Shown one piece after another: positions 1 through 5,509 of a stretch of 6,403 bases of DNA; positions within the stretch are counted from its first letter, which is position 1; every line of letters starts with the position of its first letter. The stretch spans positions 1-6,403 of the forward strand of contig URRX01000085.1 in the NCBI GenBank assembly GCA_900550345.1, read 5' to 3'. The stretch comes from an uncultured Anaerococcus sp. (GTDB lineage Bacteria; Bacillota; Clostridia; Tissierellales; Peptoniphilaceae). The notes under the pieces were generated by a model. The model was given only the letters and a program-made list of their open reading frames with translations. It made no database searches and was not told where the DNA came from. Both the position numbers and the translations under genes were made by a program.

Positions 1-9
1 ACAAATATC

Positions 10-50
10 AATTATTGCACAAAATTATTATTTTGTGCAATAATTTTTCT
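10..50 (+). terminator. Intrinsic terminator for a plus-strand gene left of the window
   Basis: A perfect inverted repeat has arms at about 10-25 and 30-45 (core ATTATTGCACAAAA paired with TTTTGTGCAATAAT) and a four-base loop. On the plus strand it is followed at once by a T-rich run (TTTTTCT). The minus-strand side has no T run, so the direction is plus. It implies a gene outside the window on the left that converges on the hydrolase gene. The stem is AU-rich with few GC pairs, but its length and perfection make a terminator the best reading. Confidence 0.75.
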
Positions 51-297
51 ATTAATATATCACTCCCTAAGATCATATTATTATCCTGCTTTTAATTTCA
101 TAAAATAAGCCACATTAAGTCTTTTTATAAATATAAATAAGAAAACTGATAAAAATTGTAAAACTCTATCCCATTAACCGAATCTTAAAAATCAATAATT
201 TTATAAGGCTTTAATTTGCGATTTAAGCGATTTTATATTTTCACTAATACAATTTTGTATTAATAGAAATTATTTAGTTTTTTATAATAATTAATAT
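51..297. other. Intergenic spacer between convergent terminators, no gene seen
   Basis: This very AT-rich stretch separates the plus-strand terminator at the left edge from the terminator of the hydrolase gene. I find no open reading frame worth calling, no RNA gene and no convincing promoter. The only structure is a short palindrome at 245-262 (TAATACAA, two bases, TTGTATTA) and two copies of GCGATTT nine bases apart (218-224 and 227-233). Neither has a recognisable role. Confidence 0.6.
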
Positions 298-333
298 AAA
301 AAAATCGCATGCTATATTTCACACATACGATTT
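298..333 (-). terminator. Intrinsic terminator of the murein hydrolase gene
   Basis: Read on the minus strand, the RNA forms a ten-pair stem AAAUCGUAUG / CAUGCGAUUU with one U-G wobble pair and a 12-base loop, running into a UUUUUUU tract. The arms are at 324-333 and 302-311. It begins eight bases after the hydrolase stop codon, as expected for the end of a transcription unit. The U-G pair would be a mismatch on the plus strand, which favours minus-strand action. Confidence 0.88.
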
Positions 334-341
334 ATAAAGTC

Positions 342-2597
342 TTATCTTGCTTCAGCTAACCTATAATATCTAACAGGATATTTAGTATCTCCCATTCTAC
401 CTTTTCTTTGAGTTATTGAAACTCCATAATCTGCATAGTTACAGTGAATTATTCTATTTCTATCTAGGATAAATCCTGTATGGCCGCCTGCACCAAGTGA
501 TTTTCCAGGTACTCCAGCTACAAATATATCACCATATCTAATTTCATTTTCAGATATTTGTTTTAATATTTGACCTCTTCTACCTAATTCAAATAATGTT
601 TCTGTATTTCCATTAGGAGTATTTTTAGAAATAAAACCACCATGTTTCATTGCTCTATAAACAGCAGAAGAACAGTCAGCATAGCCTATTTGATTTCTCT
701 TTTGCCAATCCATACTATATTCATAATGGAAGTTCATAGCTTGTTTCATCCATCCAATAGCTACATCTAAATCTCTTACTGGGGTATAATTACTAGATAC
801 TAAGTATCCTTTACCAGTATTATCGAAAGAATATAGGTGGTTGTTTACATAAACTTTATAGCCTTTTGAAATTCCATTATAGGTAAGGTGATAATAATCG
901 TTACCAATTTTGTGAATACCATATAATACACTACCGTTTGAATCTGTTCTGAAATCTTTACCAGCTACATTTACCCATGCATTTCTAGCTAATTGAACAG
1001 TATTATTGCTAAATTTATTATAAGCTTTACCATTACTTAAATATGAGGTTAAAATTTTAACTTCAGGTTTTCTTGTTAAGTCTTTAGATTGAACTATTTT
1101 ACCATTTGAATCAGTTGAATATTCATAATTTCCTATAACTGTCCTTGTATTAGATCTTTTATTTATTGCTCCACTACTGTCAGATGCATAAATATAATTA
1201 TTTTCCTTAAAAATTTTATTTTTTTCTAATTTTCCTAGTACAGAATCAAATGAATAACATTTATTTTCAATTACAAATATTCCTTTGTTAAGCTTACCTT
1301 GACTATCTGTGTGATAGTCATCACTATTAACCCTTATCCATCTATTTATAATAGGTGACATAATTCCGTTTGATTCAATGATATAGGCGCCAATATTTGT
1401 GATGATTTTTGTATTTGTTTTTAATTTTCCACCATTTGTAAAATAATACTTATTAGATCCGATTTTATATATTCCATCACCAATAAAGTTTCCATTTGGA
1501 TCAGTATAATATCTGTCATTTCCCTTATTTACCCAGGAATTTTTAGGATATGAGTTTTTTGCTAGTCTAGAATAAGTGGAAGCAGAAGTTTGGCTTTGCT
1601 TATATTTAGGTAAGACATTTTTATCTATAACATTTAGTACAGAGCTAACATAATTATGTGCTGTAGCATATCCTGCATTTTTTATTCTTTGTACTTGTTC
1701 TTTGTAATCTTTTGCTGTATTTACCCCGTAACTTGAATAATAAGGACCACTTAATAATTGTAAGTATTGTCTTATACTTTCTTCATAGGTGTTAAATCTT
1801 CTAAACTCTGCTTTAACTTTTACATATTTACCATTTATATATTCATAAGTATCGTAAAGATCACCTTTTCCTTGACCTTTTTCATTATTAGGTACTTTGA
1901 CTCCAAAAATATTCTTACTTTGTTTAGAAAGTTTTGATTGTCCCCAGGCTGACTCAAGTATAGCTTGTCCCATCATTACTTCTGGGTAAATGTTATATTG
2001 TTTTGCTAATTCAGCATGGCTTTGTAGCATTGTCAAAAATTCATCTTTTGTATTATAAGTATTTATATAATTATTTGCTGGACTATAAGATCTAGATCGA
2101 TAACTTGATACACTTCTAAAGCTTGCAGCATTTACTTCAGGAGAAATATCAAGTTCATTCTCATCATTATTTTCTTTTTGATTAGAATTATCGTCTTCAA
2201 CTTTATTAATATTTGTTGATTCAACCTCGTCAGAGATATTATTACTATTTATTTCTGAATTTTTATTATCTAGATTAGAATCCTCATTTTTAAGATCATC
2301 TTCTTCAGTTTTATTTTTAGAATTTTCTCTAAGATTAGAATTAACATTTTCTTGAGTATTTTCGTTATTCAAATCCTCATTTGTGTTAGCATTACTCTCT
2401 TCAGAATCTTCTAATTTTTGATCTTTACTATTGTTATCCTTATTGACTTGTTCTTTATTTTCTGAATACTTTTCATATACTTCATAAACCTTATCTTGGT
2501 ATTCTGAATCATCAGCCAAAGAAATACTACTAGTCGCAATAGTAGTTGTTAAGGCTATGAAAGATGAAAGTATAAATTTAGATTTTTTTATTGTCAT
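342..2597 (-). CDS. Secreted bifunctional murein hydrolase: GH73 glucosaminidase, wall-binding repeats, Amidase_5
   Basis: This 751-residue exported enzyme is predicted to cut peptidoglycan with two catalytic domains, at the cell surface. Residues 1-28 are a signal peptide (Lys4/Lys5, hydrophobic core, cleavage after Ser-Leu-Ala28). Residues 29-157 are acidic, Asn/Glu/Asp-rich and probably disordered. Residues about 183-333 are a GH73 (FlgJ-type) glucosaminidase, with catalytic Glu215 in AILESAWGQSKLS and the family's NAGYAT motif at 307-312. Residues about 355-605 are wall-binding-like repeats built of roughly 65-residue modules. Residues about 606-751 match the Amidase_5 family (NlpC/P60-like phage lysins such as Dp-1 Pal), with Cys642 in YADCSS, His706 in GAGGHTG, and the IIHCNY motif at 716-721. 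In that family the cleaved bond may be the muramoyl-Ala amide or a stem-peptide bond, so the specificity is open. GAAAGGA at 2603-2609 supports the start. The gene lies 61 bp after the surface-protein gene and is probably cotranscribed with it. Confidence 0.93.
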   Translation of the reverse strand: MTIKKSKFILSSFIALTTTIATSSISLADDSEYQDKVYEVYEKYSENKEQVNKDNNSKDQKLEDSEESNANTNEDLNNENTQENVNSNLRENSKNKTEEDDLKNEDSNLDNKNSEINSNNISDEVESTNINKVEDDNSNQKENNDENELDISPEVNAASFRSVSSYRSRSYSPANNYINTYNTKDEFLTMLQSHAELAKQYNIYPEVMMGQAILESAWGQSKLSKQSKNIFGVKVPNNEKGQGKGDLYDTYEYINGKYVKVKAEFRRFNTYEESIRQYLQLLSGPYYSSYGVNTAKDYKEQVQRIKNAGYATAHNYVSSVLNVIDKNVLPKYKQSQTSASTYSRLAKNSYPKNSWVNKGNDRYYTDPNGNFIGDGIYKIGSNKYYFTNGGKLKTNTKIITNIGAYIIESNGIMSPIINRWIRVNSDDYHTDSQGKLNKGIFVIENKCYSFDSVLGKLEKNKIFKENNYIYASDSSGAINKRSNTRTVIGNYEYSTDSNGKIVQSKDLTRKPEVKILTSYLSNGKAYNKFSNNTVQLARNAWVNVAGKDFRTDSNGSVLYGIHKIGNDYYHLTYNGISKGYKVYVNNHLYSFDNTGKGYLVSSNYTPVRDLDVAIGWMKQAMNFHYEYSMDWQKRNQIGYADCSSAVYRAMKHGGFISKNTPNGNTETLFELGRRGQILKQISENEIRYGDIFVAGVPGKSLGAGGHTGFILDRNRIIHCNYADYGVSITQRKGRMGDTKYPVRYYRLAEAR
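783..1535 (-). repeat. Region encoding four wall-binding modules of about 65 residues
   Basis: Within the hydrolase, modules begin at Trp355, Trp420, Arg485 and Trp541, spaced 65, 65 and 56 residues. Each opens with W-x9-TD-x2-G (TD at 365, 430, 495 and 551); the third has Arg for Trp and is degenerate afterwards. Modules 1, 2 and 4 divide into three subrepeats of about 21 residues with aromatic pairs and a Gly turn (for example KYYFTNGG, CYSFDSVLG, LYSFDNTG). This resembles the cell-wall-binding/choline-binding repeat class, but Tyr replaces most Trp, so choline binding is not implied. The ligand is unknown. Confidence 0.7.
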
Positions 2598-2609
2598 ATA
2601 TATCCTTTC

Positions 2610-2650
2610 AAAATAAAAATATTAGCTAATAAATGAAATTATTAGCTAAT
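2610..2650 (-). terminator. Hairpin between surface-protein and hydrolase genes, possible attenuator
   Basis: Two copies of the palindrome ATTAGCTAAT (2641-2650 and 2621-2630), exactly 20 bp apart, let the minus-strand RNA fold into a perfect 12-pair stem ATTAGCTAATAA / TTATTAGCTAAT with loop UUUCAU, followed by AUUUUUAUUUU. This has the shape of an intrinsic terminator, but with only two GC pairs it is probably leaky. It sits directly before the hydrolase ribosome binding site (2603-2609), so it could lower hydrolase expression or protect a processed 5' end. Because each copy is itself palindromic, it could instead be a double protein-binding site on DNA. Confidence 0.55.
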
Positions 2651-2658
2651 TGAGTTTA

Positions 2659-3732
2659 TTATTTTCTTTTTTTACCTGCAAATAAAGCTAAACTTGAAGA
2701 TCCTAATGTAAGAAGTACAGATGATAATGAACCTACTCCTGTTTGAACGTTATCTGTGTTTGATTTAATAACTGTTTTTTGAGATGGTTTATTAGATTTT
2801 TCATTAGAAATTACTTTTTTATCATCATTTTTTTCTACATTTGTTTCTTTTACTACTTTTTTCTTTAAAACATTTATTTGTATATCATTTAAAGCAGATT
2901 TAACTTCAGCTAGGTCTTTAACTTTTAAATCACCTTTAAGTAAAAATGCTTCTAAGTTTGTTATTTTTGCTTTTGCAGCCTTTACAGATTCTTCACTCCA
3001 AGTTCCATCATTAACTAAAGCTTTGATATTATTTATTTCACCAGCGATTTCGTTTTTGAATTTTTTAGAATCTTGATCATCACCTTGTCCTGGAACTACT
3101 TGAGGTTCTGGTTTATTTTGATTGCTTTCAGAAGTACTGTTTTTTCCAGTGTTAGTTTCTTTATCTTCTTCTTTAGAATTTGCATTTGAACCTTTAGATT
3201 CTTTTTTATCAGCTGGTTTATCTTTATTCTTATCTTCTGATTTATTAGAATTATTTTCTGCTTTCTCAGTCTCTTTTTGTTTTTCTTCTTTTTGATCCGG
3301 TTTAGAAGCTTGAGAGTCAGAGTTTTCAGCTTGGTTTTCTTTATCATCACCTTTATTTATATTATTTTGATTTTCATCAACTTTATTATTAGAGCTCTCA
3401 TTAGAATCTTTAGAATCTTCGTCAATTATTATTTCGTCTTCTTTTTTTGCAGGTGAACCCTCATCAGTTGATGGTGAATCTGAATTTTTTTTCTCATCTG
3501 AATTTTCCTTGTCTTTTTTATCAGTTGTTTCAGATTTTTTATTGAATGCATCAGTAATTGATTCTTGTTCTTTTGATTCTGTTGGTAAAGGATCAACAAT
3601 TGCATTATTTATTTCATTTATATTGTTTTCGGAATCAGCATTTGAATTACCAATATAGCATCCACTAGCTAAAAGTAAAACCAAGGCCCCACTTGTAATT
3701 TTTGTAATGTTCTTGTTTTTATTTTGTTTCAT
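2659..3732 (-). CDS. Acidic disordered surface protein with lipobox-like signal and sortase-type NVQTG tail
   Basis: This 357-residue exported protein has no enzymatic domain that I recognise. The N-terminus has Lys-rich residues, a hydrophobic core (15-24) and LLASGC with Cys25. That fits the broad lipobox pattern, although Ala at -3 is unusual. A signal peptidase I site after Ser-Asn-Ala32 is the alternative. Residues about 36-222 are highly charged, low-complexity Lys/Glu/Asp/Asn/Ser sequence and probably disordered. Residues about 222-292 are predicted helical and look loosely like FIVAR or three-helix surface modules. The tail is a wall-sorting signal in form: NVQTG at 328-332, a hydrophobic stretch, then GKKRK, with NV where LP is usual. 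The likely role is structural or adhesive, or as a spacer in the wall. The start is fixed by GAGGAG at 3740-3745, seven bases before ATG, and a consensus promoter lies just upstream. The hydrolase follows 61 bp downstream. Confidence 0.85.
   Translation of the reverse strand: MKQNKNKNITKITSGALVLLLASGCYIGNSNADSENNINEINNAIVDPLPTESKEQESITDAFNKKSETTDKKDKENSDEKKNSDSPSTDEGSPAKKEDEIIIDEDSKDSNESSNNKVDENQNNINKGDDKENQAENSDSQASKPDQKEEKQKETEKAENNSNKSEDKNKDKPADKKESKGSNANSKEEDKETNTGKNSTSESNQNKPEPQVVPGQGDDQDSKKFKNEIAGEINNIKALVNDGTWSEESVKAAKAKITNLEAFLLKGDLKVKDLAEVKSALNDIQINVLKKKVVKETNVEKNDDKKVISNEKSNKPSQKTVIKSNTDNVQTGVGSLSSVLLTLGSSSLALFAGKKRK
3402..3419 (-). repeat. In-frame 9-bp tandem duplication in the surface-protein gene
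   Basis: AAGATTCTA occurs twice in direct succession on the minus strand and contributes the Asp-Ser-Lys-Asp-Ser stretch near residues 105-110. It lies within the low-complexity segment and suggests growth of that segment by replication slippage. Only two copies are present. Confidence 0.7.
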
Positions 3733-3774
3733 ATTTTCACTCCTCAGTATTGTTATTATTGCTTATATATGTCA

Positions 3775-3803
3775 ATTATATAAATTAAATCTGATAATGT
3801 CAA
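3775..3803 (-). promoter_or_regulatory. Perfect-consensus sigma-A promoter of the surface-protein gene
   Basis: On the minus strand, TTGACA (3798-3803) and TATAAT (3775-3780) are both exact consensus and are separated by exactly 17 bp. An A/T-rich stretch (AAAATTTAG) lies upstream, as in UP elements. Transcription should begin near 3768, giving a leader of about 35 nt that contains GAGGAG before the surface-protein start. It probably also serves the downstream hydrolase gene. A promoter this close to consensus is expected to be strong and may need repression or attenuation; an inverted repeat lies upstream of it. Confidence 0.9.
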
Positions 3804-3822
3804 GGCTTTCACTAAATTTTCA

Positions 3823-3865
3823 TTTATTACAAAAATAATTCATTTCGATACTTTTTTGTAATAAA
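3823..3865. repeat. 13-bp perfect inverted repeat upstream of the surface-protein promoter
   Basis: The arms TTTATTACAAAAA (3823-3835) and TTTTTGTAATAAA (3853-3865) are perfect complements separated by 17 bp. The proximal arm starts about 20 bp upstream of the -35 box; the distal arm overlaps the U tract of the rny terminator. Neither strand has a T run after it, so it is not a convincing terminator. It may be an operator or activator site, or simply a structured RNA tail. AT-rich sequence makes chance repeats commoner, but 13 matched pairs is long. Confidence 0.5.
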
Positions 3866-3888
3866 AAAGAGAGGTCCCCCCCTCTTTT
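3863..3888 (-). terminator. Intrinsic terminator of rny, overlapping the stop codon
   Basis: The minus-strand RNA forms a ten-pair stem AAAAGAGGGG / CCUCUCUUUU with one G-U wobble and a GGGA tetraloop, ending in a run of six U. The ascending arm (3879-3888) overlaps two bases of the rny TAA codon. The seven-G run in the RNA (seven C at 3876-3882) is a striking homopolymer in AT-rich DNA. The plus-strand side is also followed by TTTTATTTT, so the hairpin could work in both directions, but no plus-strand gene is present to use it. Confidence 0.88.
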
Positions 3889-5425
3889 ATTTTGCATATT
3901 CAATTGCTTTTGACTCTCTAATTACATTAACTTTTATTTGCCCTGGATATTCTAATTCAGTTTCAATTTTTTGTGCAATTTCTCTAGCAATTACAACCAT
4001 TTGATCATCTGATATTCTTTCAGGTTTTATCATTACCCTTAACTCTCTACCAGCTTGTACCGCAAATGTTTTTTCTATACCATCGAATGAATTGGCTATT
4101 TCTTCCAAGCTTTCTAATCTTTTAATATAATTTTCTAAACTTTCTCGTCTCGCTCCTGGTCTTGCTGCTGAAATGGCATCTGATGCTTGTACTAGAATCG
4201 CAGCTATACAATTTGCTTCCACATCTCCATGGTGAGATTGTATACAGTTAATTACATTCTTATTTTCACCATATTTTTTAGCCGCCTCAACTCCAATAGA
4301 AATATGAGTACCTTCAACTTCATGATCAATCGCTTTTCCAATATCATGAAGCAATCCACCTCTTTTAGCATCTTTATCGTCAAGTCCAAGTTCTTGAGCG
4401 AGCATTCCCGCAATTTTTGCAACTTCTATGGAATGTTTTAATACATTTTGACCATAAGAAGTTCTAAATTTAAGTTTTCCTACAAGTCTTACAAGTTGAG
4501 GATGTAAATTGTGTATCCCAACTTCTTCAATAGCGCTTTGTCCATCTTCAATTATTCTTTGTTCAACTTCATCTTCTGCTTTCATCAACATTTCTTCAAT
4601 CCTTGATGGATTAATCCTTCCGTCAAGAATCAATCTTTCTAATGCAACCTTAGCAATTTCTCTTCTAATTGGCTCAAATGCAGATATTACTACAGCTTCT
4701 GGAGTATCATCAATAATTAAATCTGTTCCTGATAACTGTTCAAAAGCTCTAATATTTCTACCTTCACGTCCAATTATACGGCCTTTCATTTCATCGCTTG
4801 GCAATGATACCACTGTAACCGTACTCTCAGCCACTTCATCAGCAGCATATCTTTGAATTGTTGTTGCTATAATTTCTGAAGCTAATTTTTTACTATCATT
4901 TTTCGTTTTTTCTTCAAACTCTTTGATAATTTTAGCTTGTTCATGAACAACATCATTTTTTAAGCTTTGAAGTAAAATATCTTTAGCCTCACTTGTAGTA
5001 AGACCAGCAATATCTTGCAACTTCAACTCTTGTTCTTCGATAAGTTTCTCAATTCTGTCTTCTTTTTGTTTTAACTTTTTTTGGTCACTAGAGATTTCGT
5101 CAGATTTCTTATCTAATAATAAGGATCTTTTATCTAGACTTTCTTCTTTTTTCAAAAGATGAACTTCCTTAGTAGCAAGTTCATTATTTTTTTTGTTGAT
5201 TTCTTGCTCGCTTTCAAATTTGCGTTTAGAAATTTCATCCTTTGCGCTAATAATAGCATCTTTTTTTAGAGATTCAGCATCTCTATTTGCTTCATCAATA
5301 ATTCTTGCAGATAAATCTTCTGCAGAAGAAATTTTTGATTCACCTATTTTTTTCCTACAAAGATAGCCTATAAAAAAAGCTAATATTATGAAGGCGACAG
5401 ATAGAATAATTTGATTAAAATTCAT
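3887..5425 (-). CDS. rny: RNase Y, membrane-anchored endoribonuclease
   Basis: RNase Y starts decay and processing of many mRNAs in Firmicutes by endonucleolytic cuts in single-stranded AU-rich RNA, acting at the inner face of the membrane. The 512-residue product has the usual length and domain order. A single N-terminal membrane segment (about 5-23) is followed by a long charged coiled coil (about 30-200). A KH RNA-binding domain (about 203-265) carries GREG at 219-222 within GRIIGREGRN. An HD domain carries His331 and the metal-binding His360-Asp361 in LLHDIGKA, with SHHGD at 397-401, and a conserved C-terminal region follows. All key residues are intact. The full AGGAGGTGA at 5430-5438 fixes the start, and the membrane segment begins right after it. 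The gene has its own promoter and terminator and so is probably mainly monocistronic, with possible readthrough from the ABC gene 84 bp upstream. Confidence 0.98.
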   Translation of the reverse strand: MNFNQIILSVAFIILAFFIGYLCRKKIGESKISSAEDLSARIIDEANRDAESLKKDAIISAKDEISKRKFESEQEINKKNNELATKEVHLLKKEESLDKRSLLLDKKSDEISSDQKKLKQKEDRIEKLIEEQELKLQDIAGLTTSEAKDILLQSLKNDVVHEQAKIIKEFEEKTKNDSKKLASEIIATTIQRYAADEVAESTVTVVSLPSDEMKGRIIGREGRNIRAFEQLSGTDLIIDDTPEAVVISAFEPIRREIAKVALERLILDGRINPSRIEEMLMKAEDEVEQRIIEDGQSAIEEVGIHNLHPQLVRLVGKLKFRTSYGQNVLKHSIEVAKIAGMLAQELGLDDKDAKRGGLLHDIGKAIDHEVEGTHISIGVEAAKKYGENKNVINCIQSHHGDVEANCIAAILVQASDAISAARPGARRESLENYIKRLESLEEIANSFDGIEKTFAVQAGRELRVMIKPERISDDQMVVIAREIAQKIETELEYPGQIKVNVIRESKAIEYAK

Positions 5426-5429
5426 TATA

Positions 5430-5460
5430 TCACCTCCTATTTATTAGGATTTTCATCCTG
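5430..5460 (-). promoter_or_regulatory. rny leader: full Shine-Dalgarno with two competing hairpins
   Basis: The minus-strand leader contains AGGAT-GAAA-AUCCU (5446-5459), a five-pair stem with a GNRA-type tetraloop. The second arm can instead pair downstream as UCCUA-AUAAA-UAGGA (5435-5449), which would cover the start of the AGGAGGUGA ribosome binding site (5430-5438). The two folds exclude each other. Both are short, so a regulatory switch is only a possibility. The ribosome binding site itself is clear. Confidence 0.45.
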
Positions 5461-5466
5461 TAATTA

Positions 5467-5475
5467 ATTATATCA
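5467..5475 (-). promoter_or_regulatory. Extended -10 promoter of rny
   Basis: TGATATAAT on the minus strand is an exact extended -10 element (TG-n-TATAAT). The -35 position (TTCGTA at 5490-5495 for a 17-bp spacer) is poor, which is acceptable for extended -10 promoters. The predicted start is near 5460, giving a leader of about 35 nt. A second TATAAT at 5486-5491 lacks both TGn and a -35 box and is less likely to be used. Confidence 0.65.
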
Positions 5476-5509
5476 TAAATCTATAATTATACGAAAAAGT
5501 TTTTCTAAA

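Noticed and set aside
8..76. Minus-strand 22-codon frame with an AGGA-like element before its ATG
   Set aside because: It runs through the perfect terminator hairpin at the left edge, has no promoter, and its product shows no recognisable feature. Chance is the simpler explanation.
245..262. Palindrome TAATACAA/TTGTATTA as terminator or operator
   Set aside because: It is short and AT-only apart from one pair, is not followed by a T run, and no promoter or gene end is adjacent.
342..2597. The hydrolase gene as part of a resident prophage
   Set aside because: The window shows no holin, tail, integrase or attachment site. The gene has a Sec signal peptide and follows a surface-protein gene, so only the C-terminal domain looks phage-like.
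3096..3350. 84-codon minus-strand open frame rich in Lys/Ile/Leu
   Set aside because: It lies in another frame inside the low-complexity part of the surface-protein gene and is a by-product of its Lys/Asn/Glu codons. It has no ribosome binding site or promoter of its own.
3770..3775. Second TTGACA on the minus strand as an additional -35 box
   Set aside because: No acceptable -10 lies 16-18 bp downstream (CAATAC at 17 bp), and it overlaps the -10 of the clear promoter.
4229..4856. Two plus-strand open frames (4229-4441 and 4509-4856)
   Set aside because: Both are antisense shadows of rny, whose protein sequence is fully conserved-looking across this region.
5493..5505. GAAAAACTTTTTC hairpin just after the ABC gene stop as a terminator
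   Set aside because: The stem has five pairs, nearly all AU, a three-base loop and no U tract after it.
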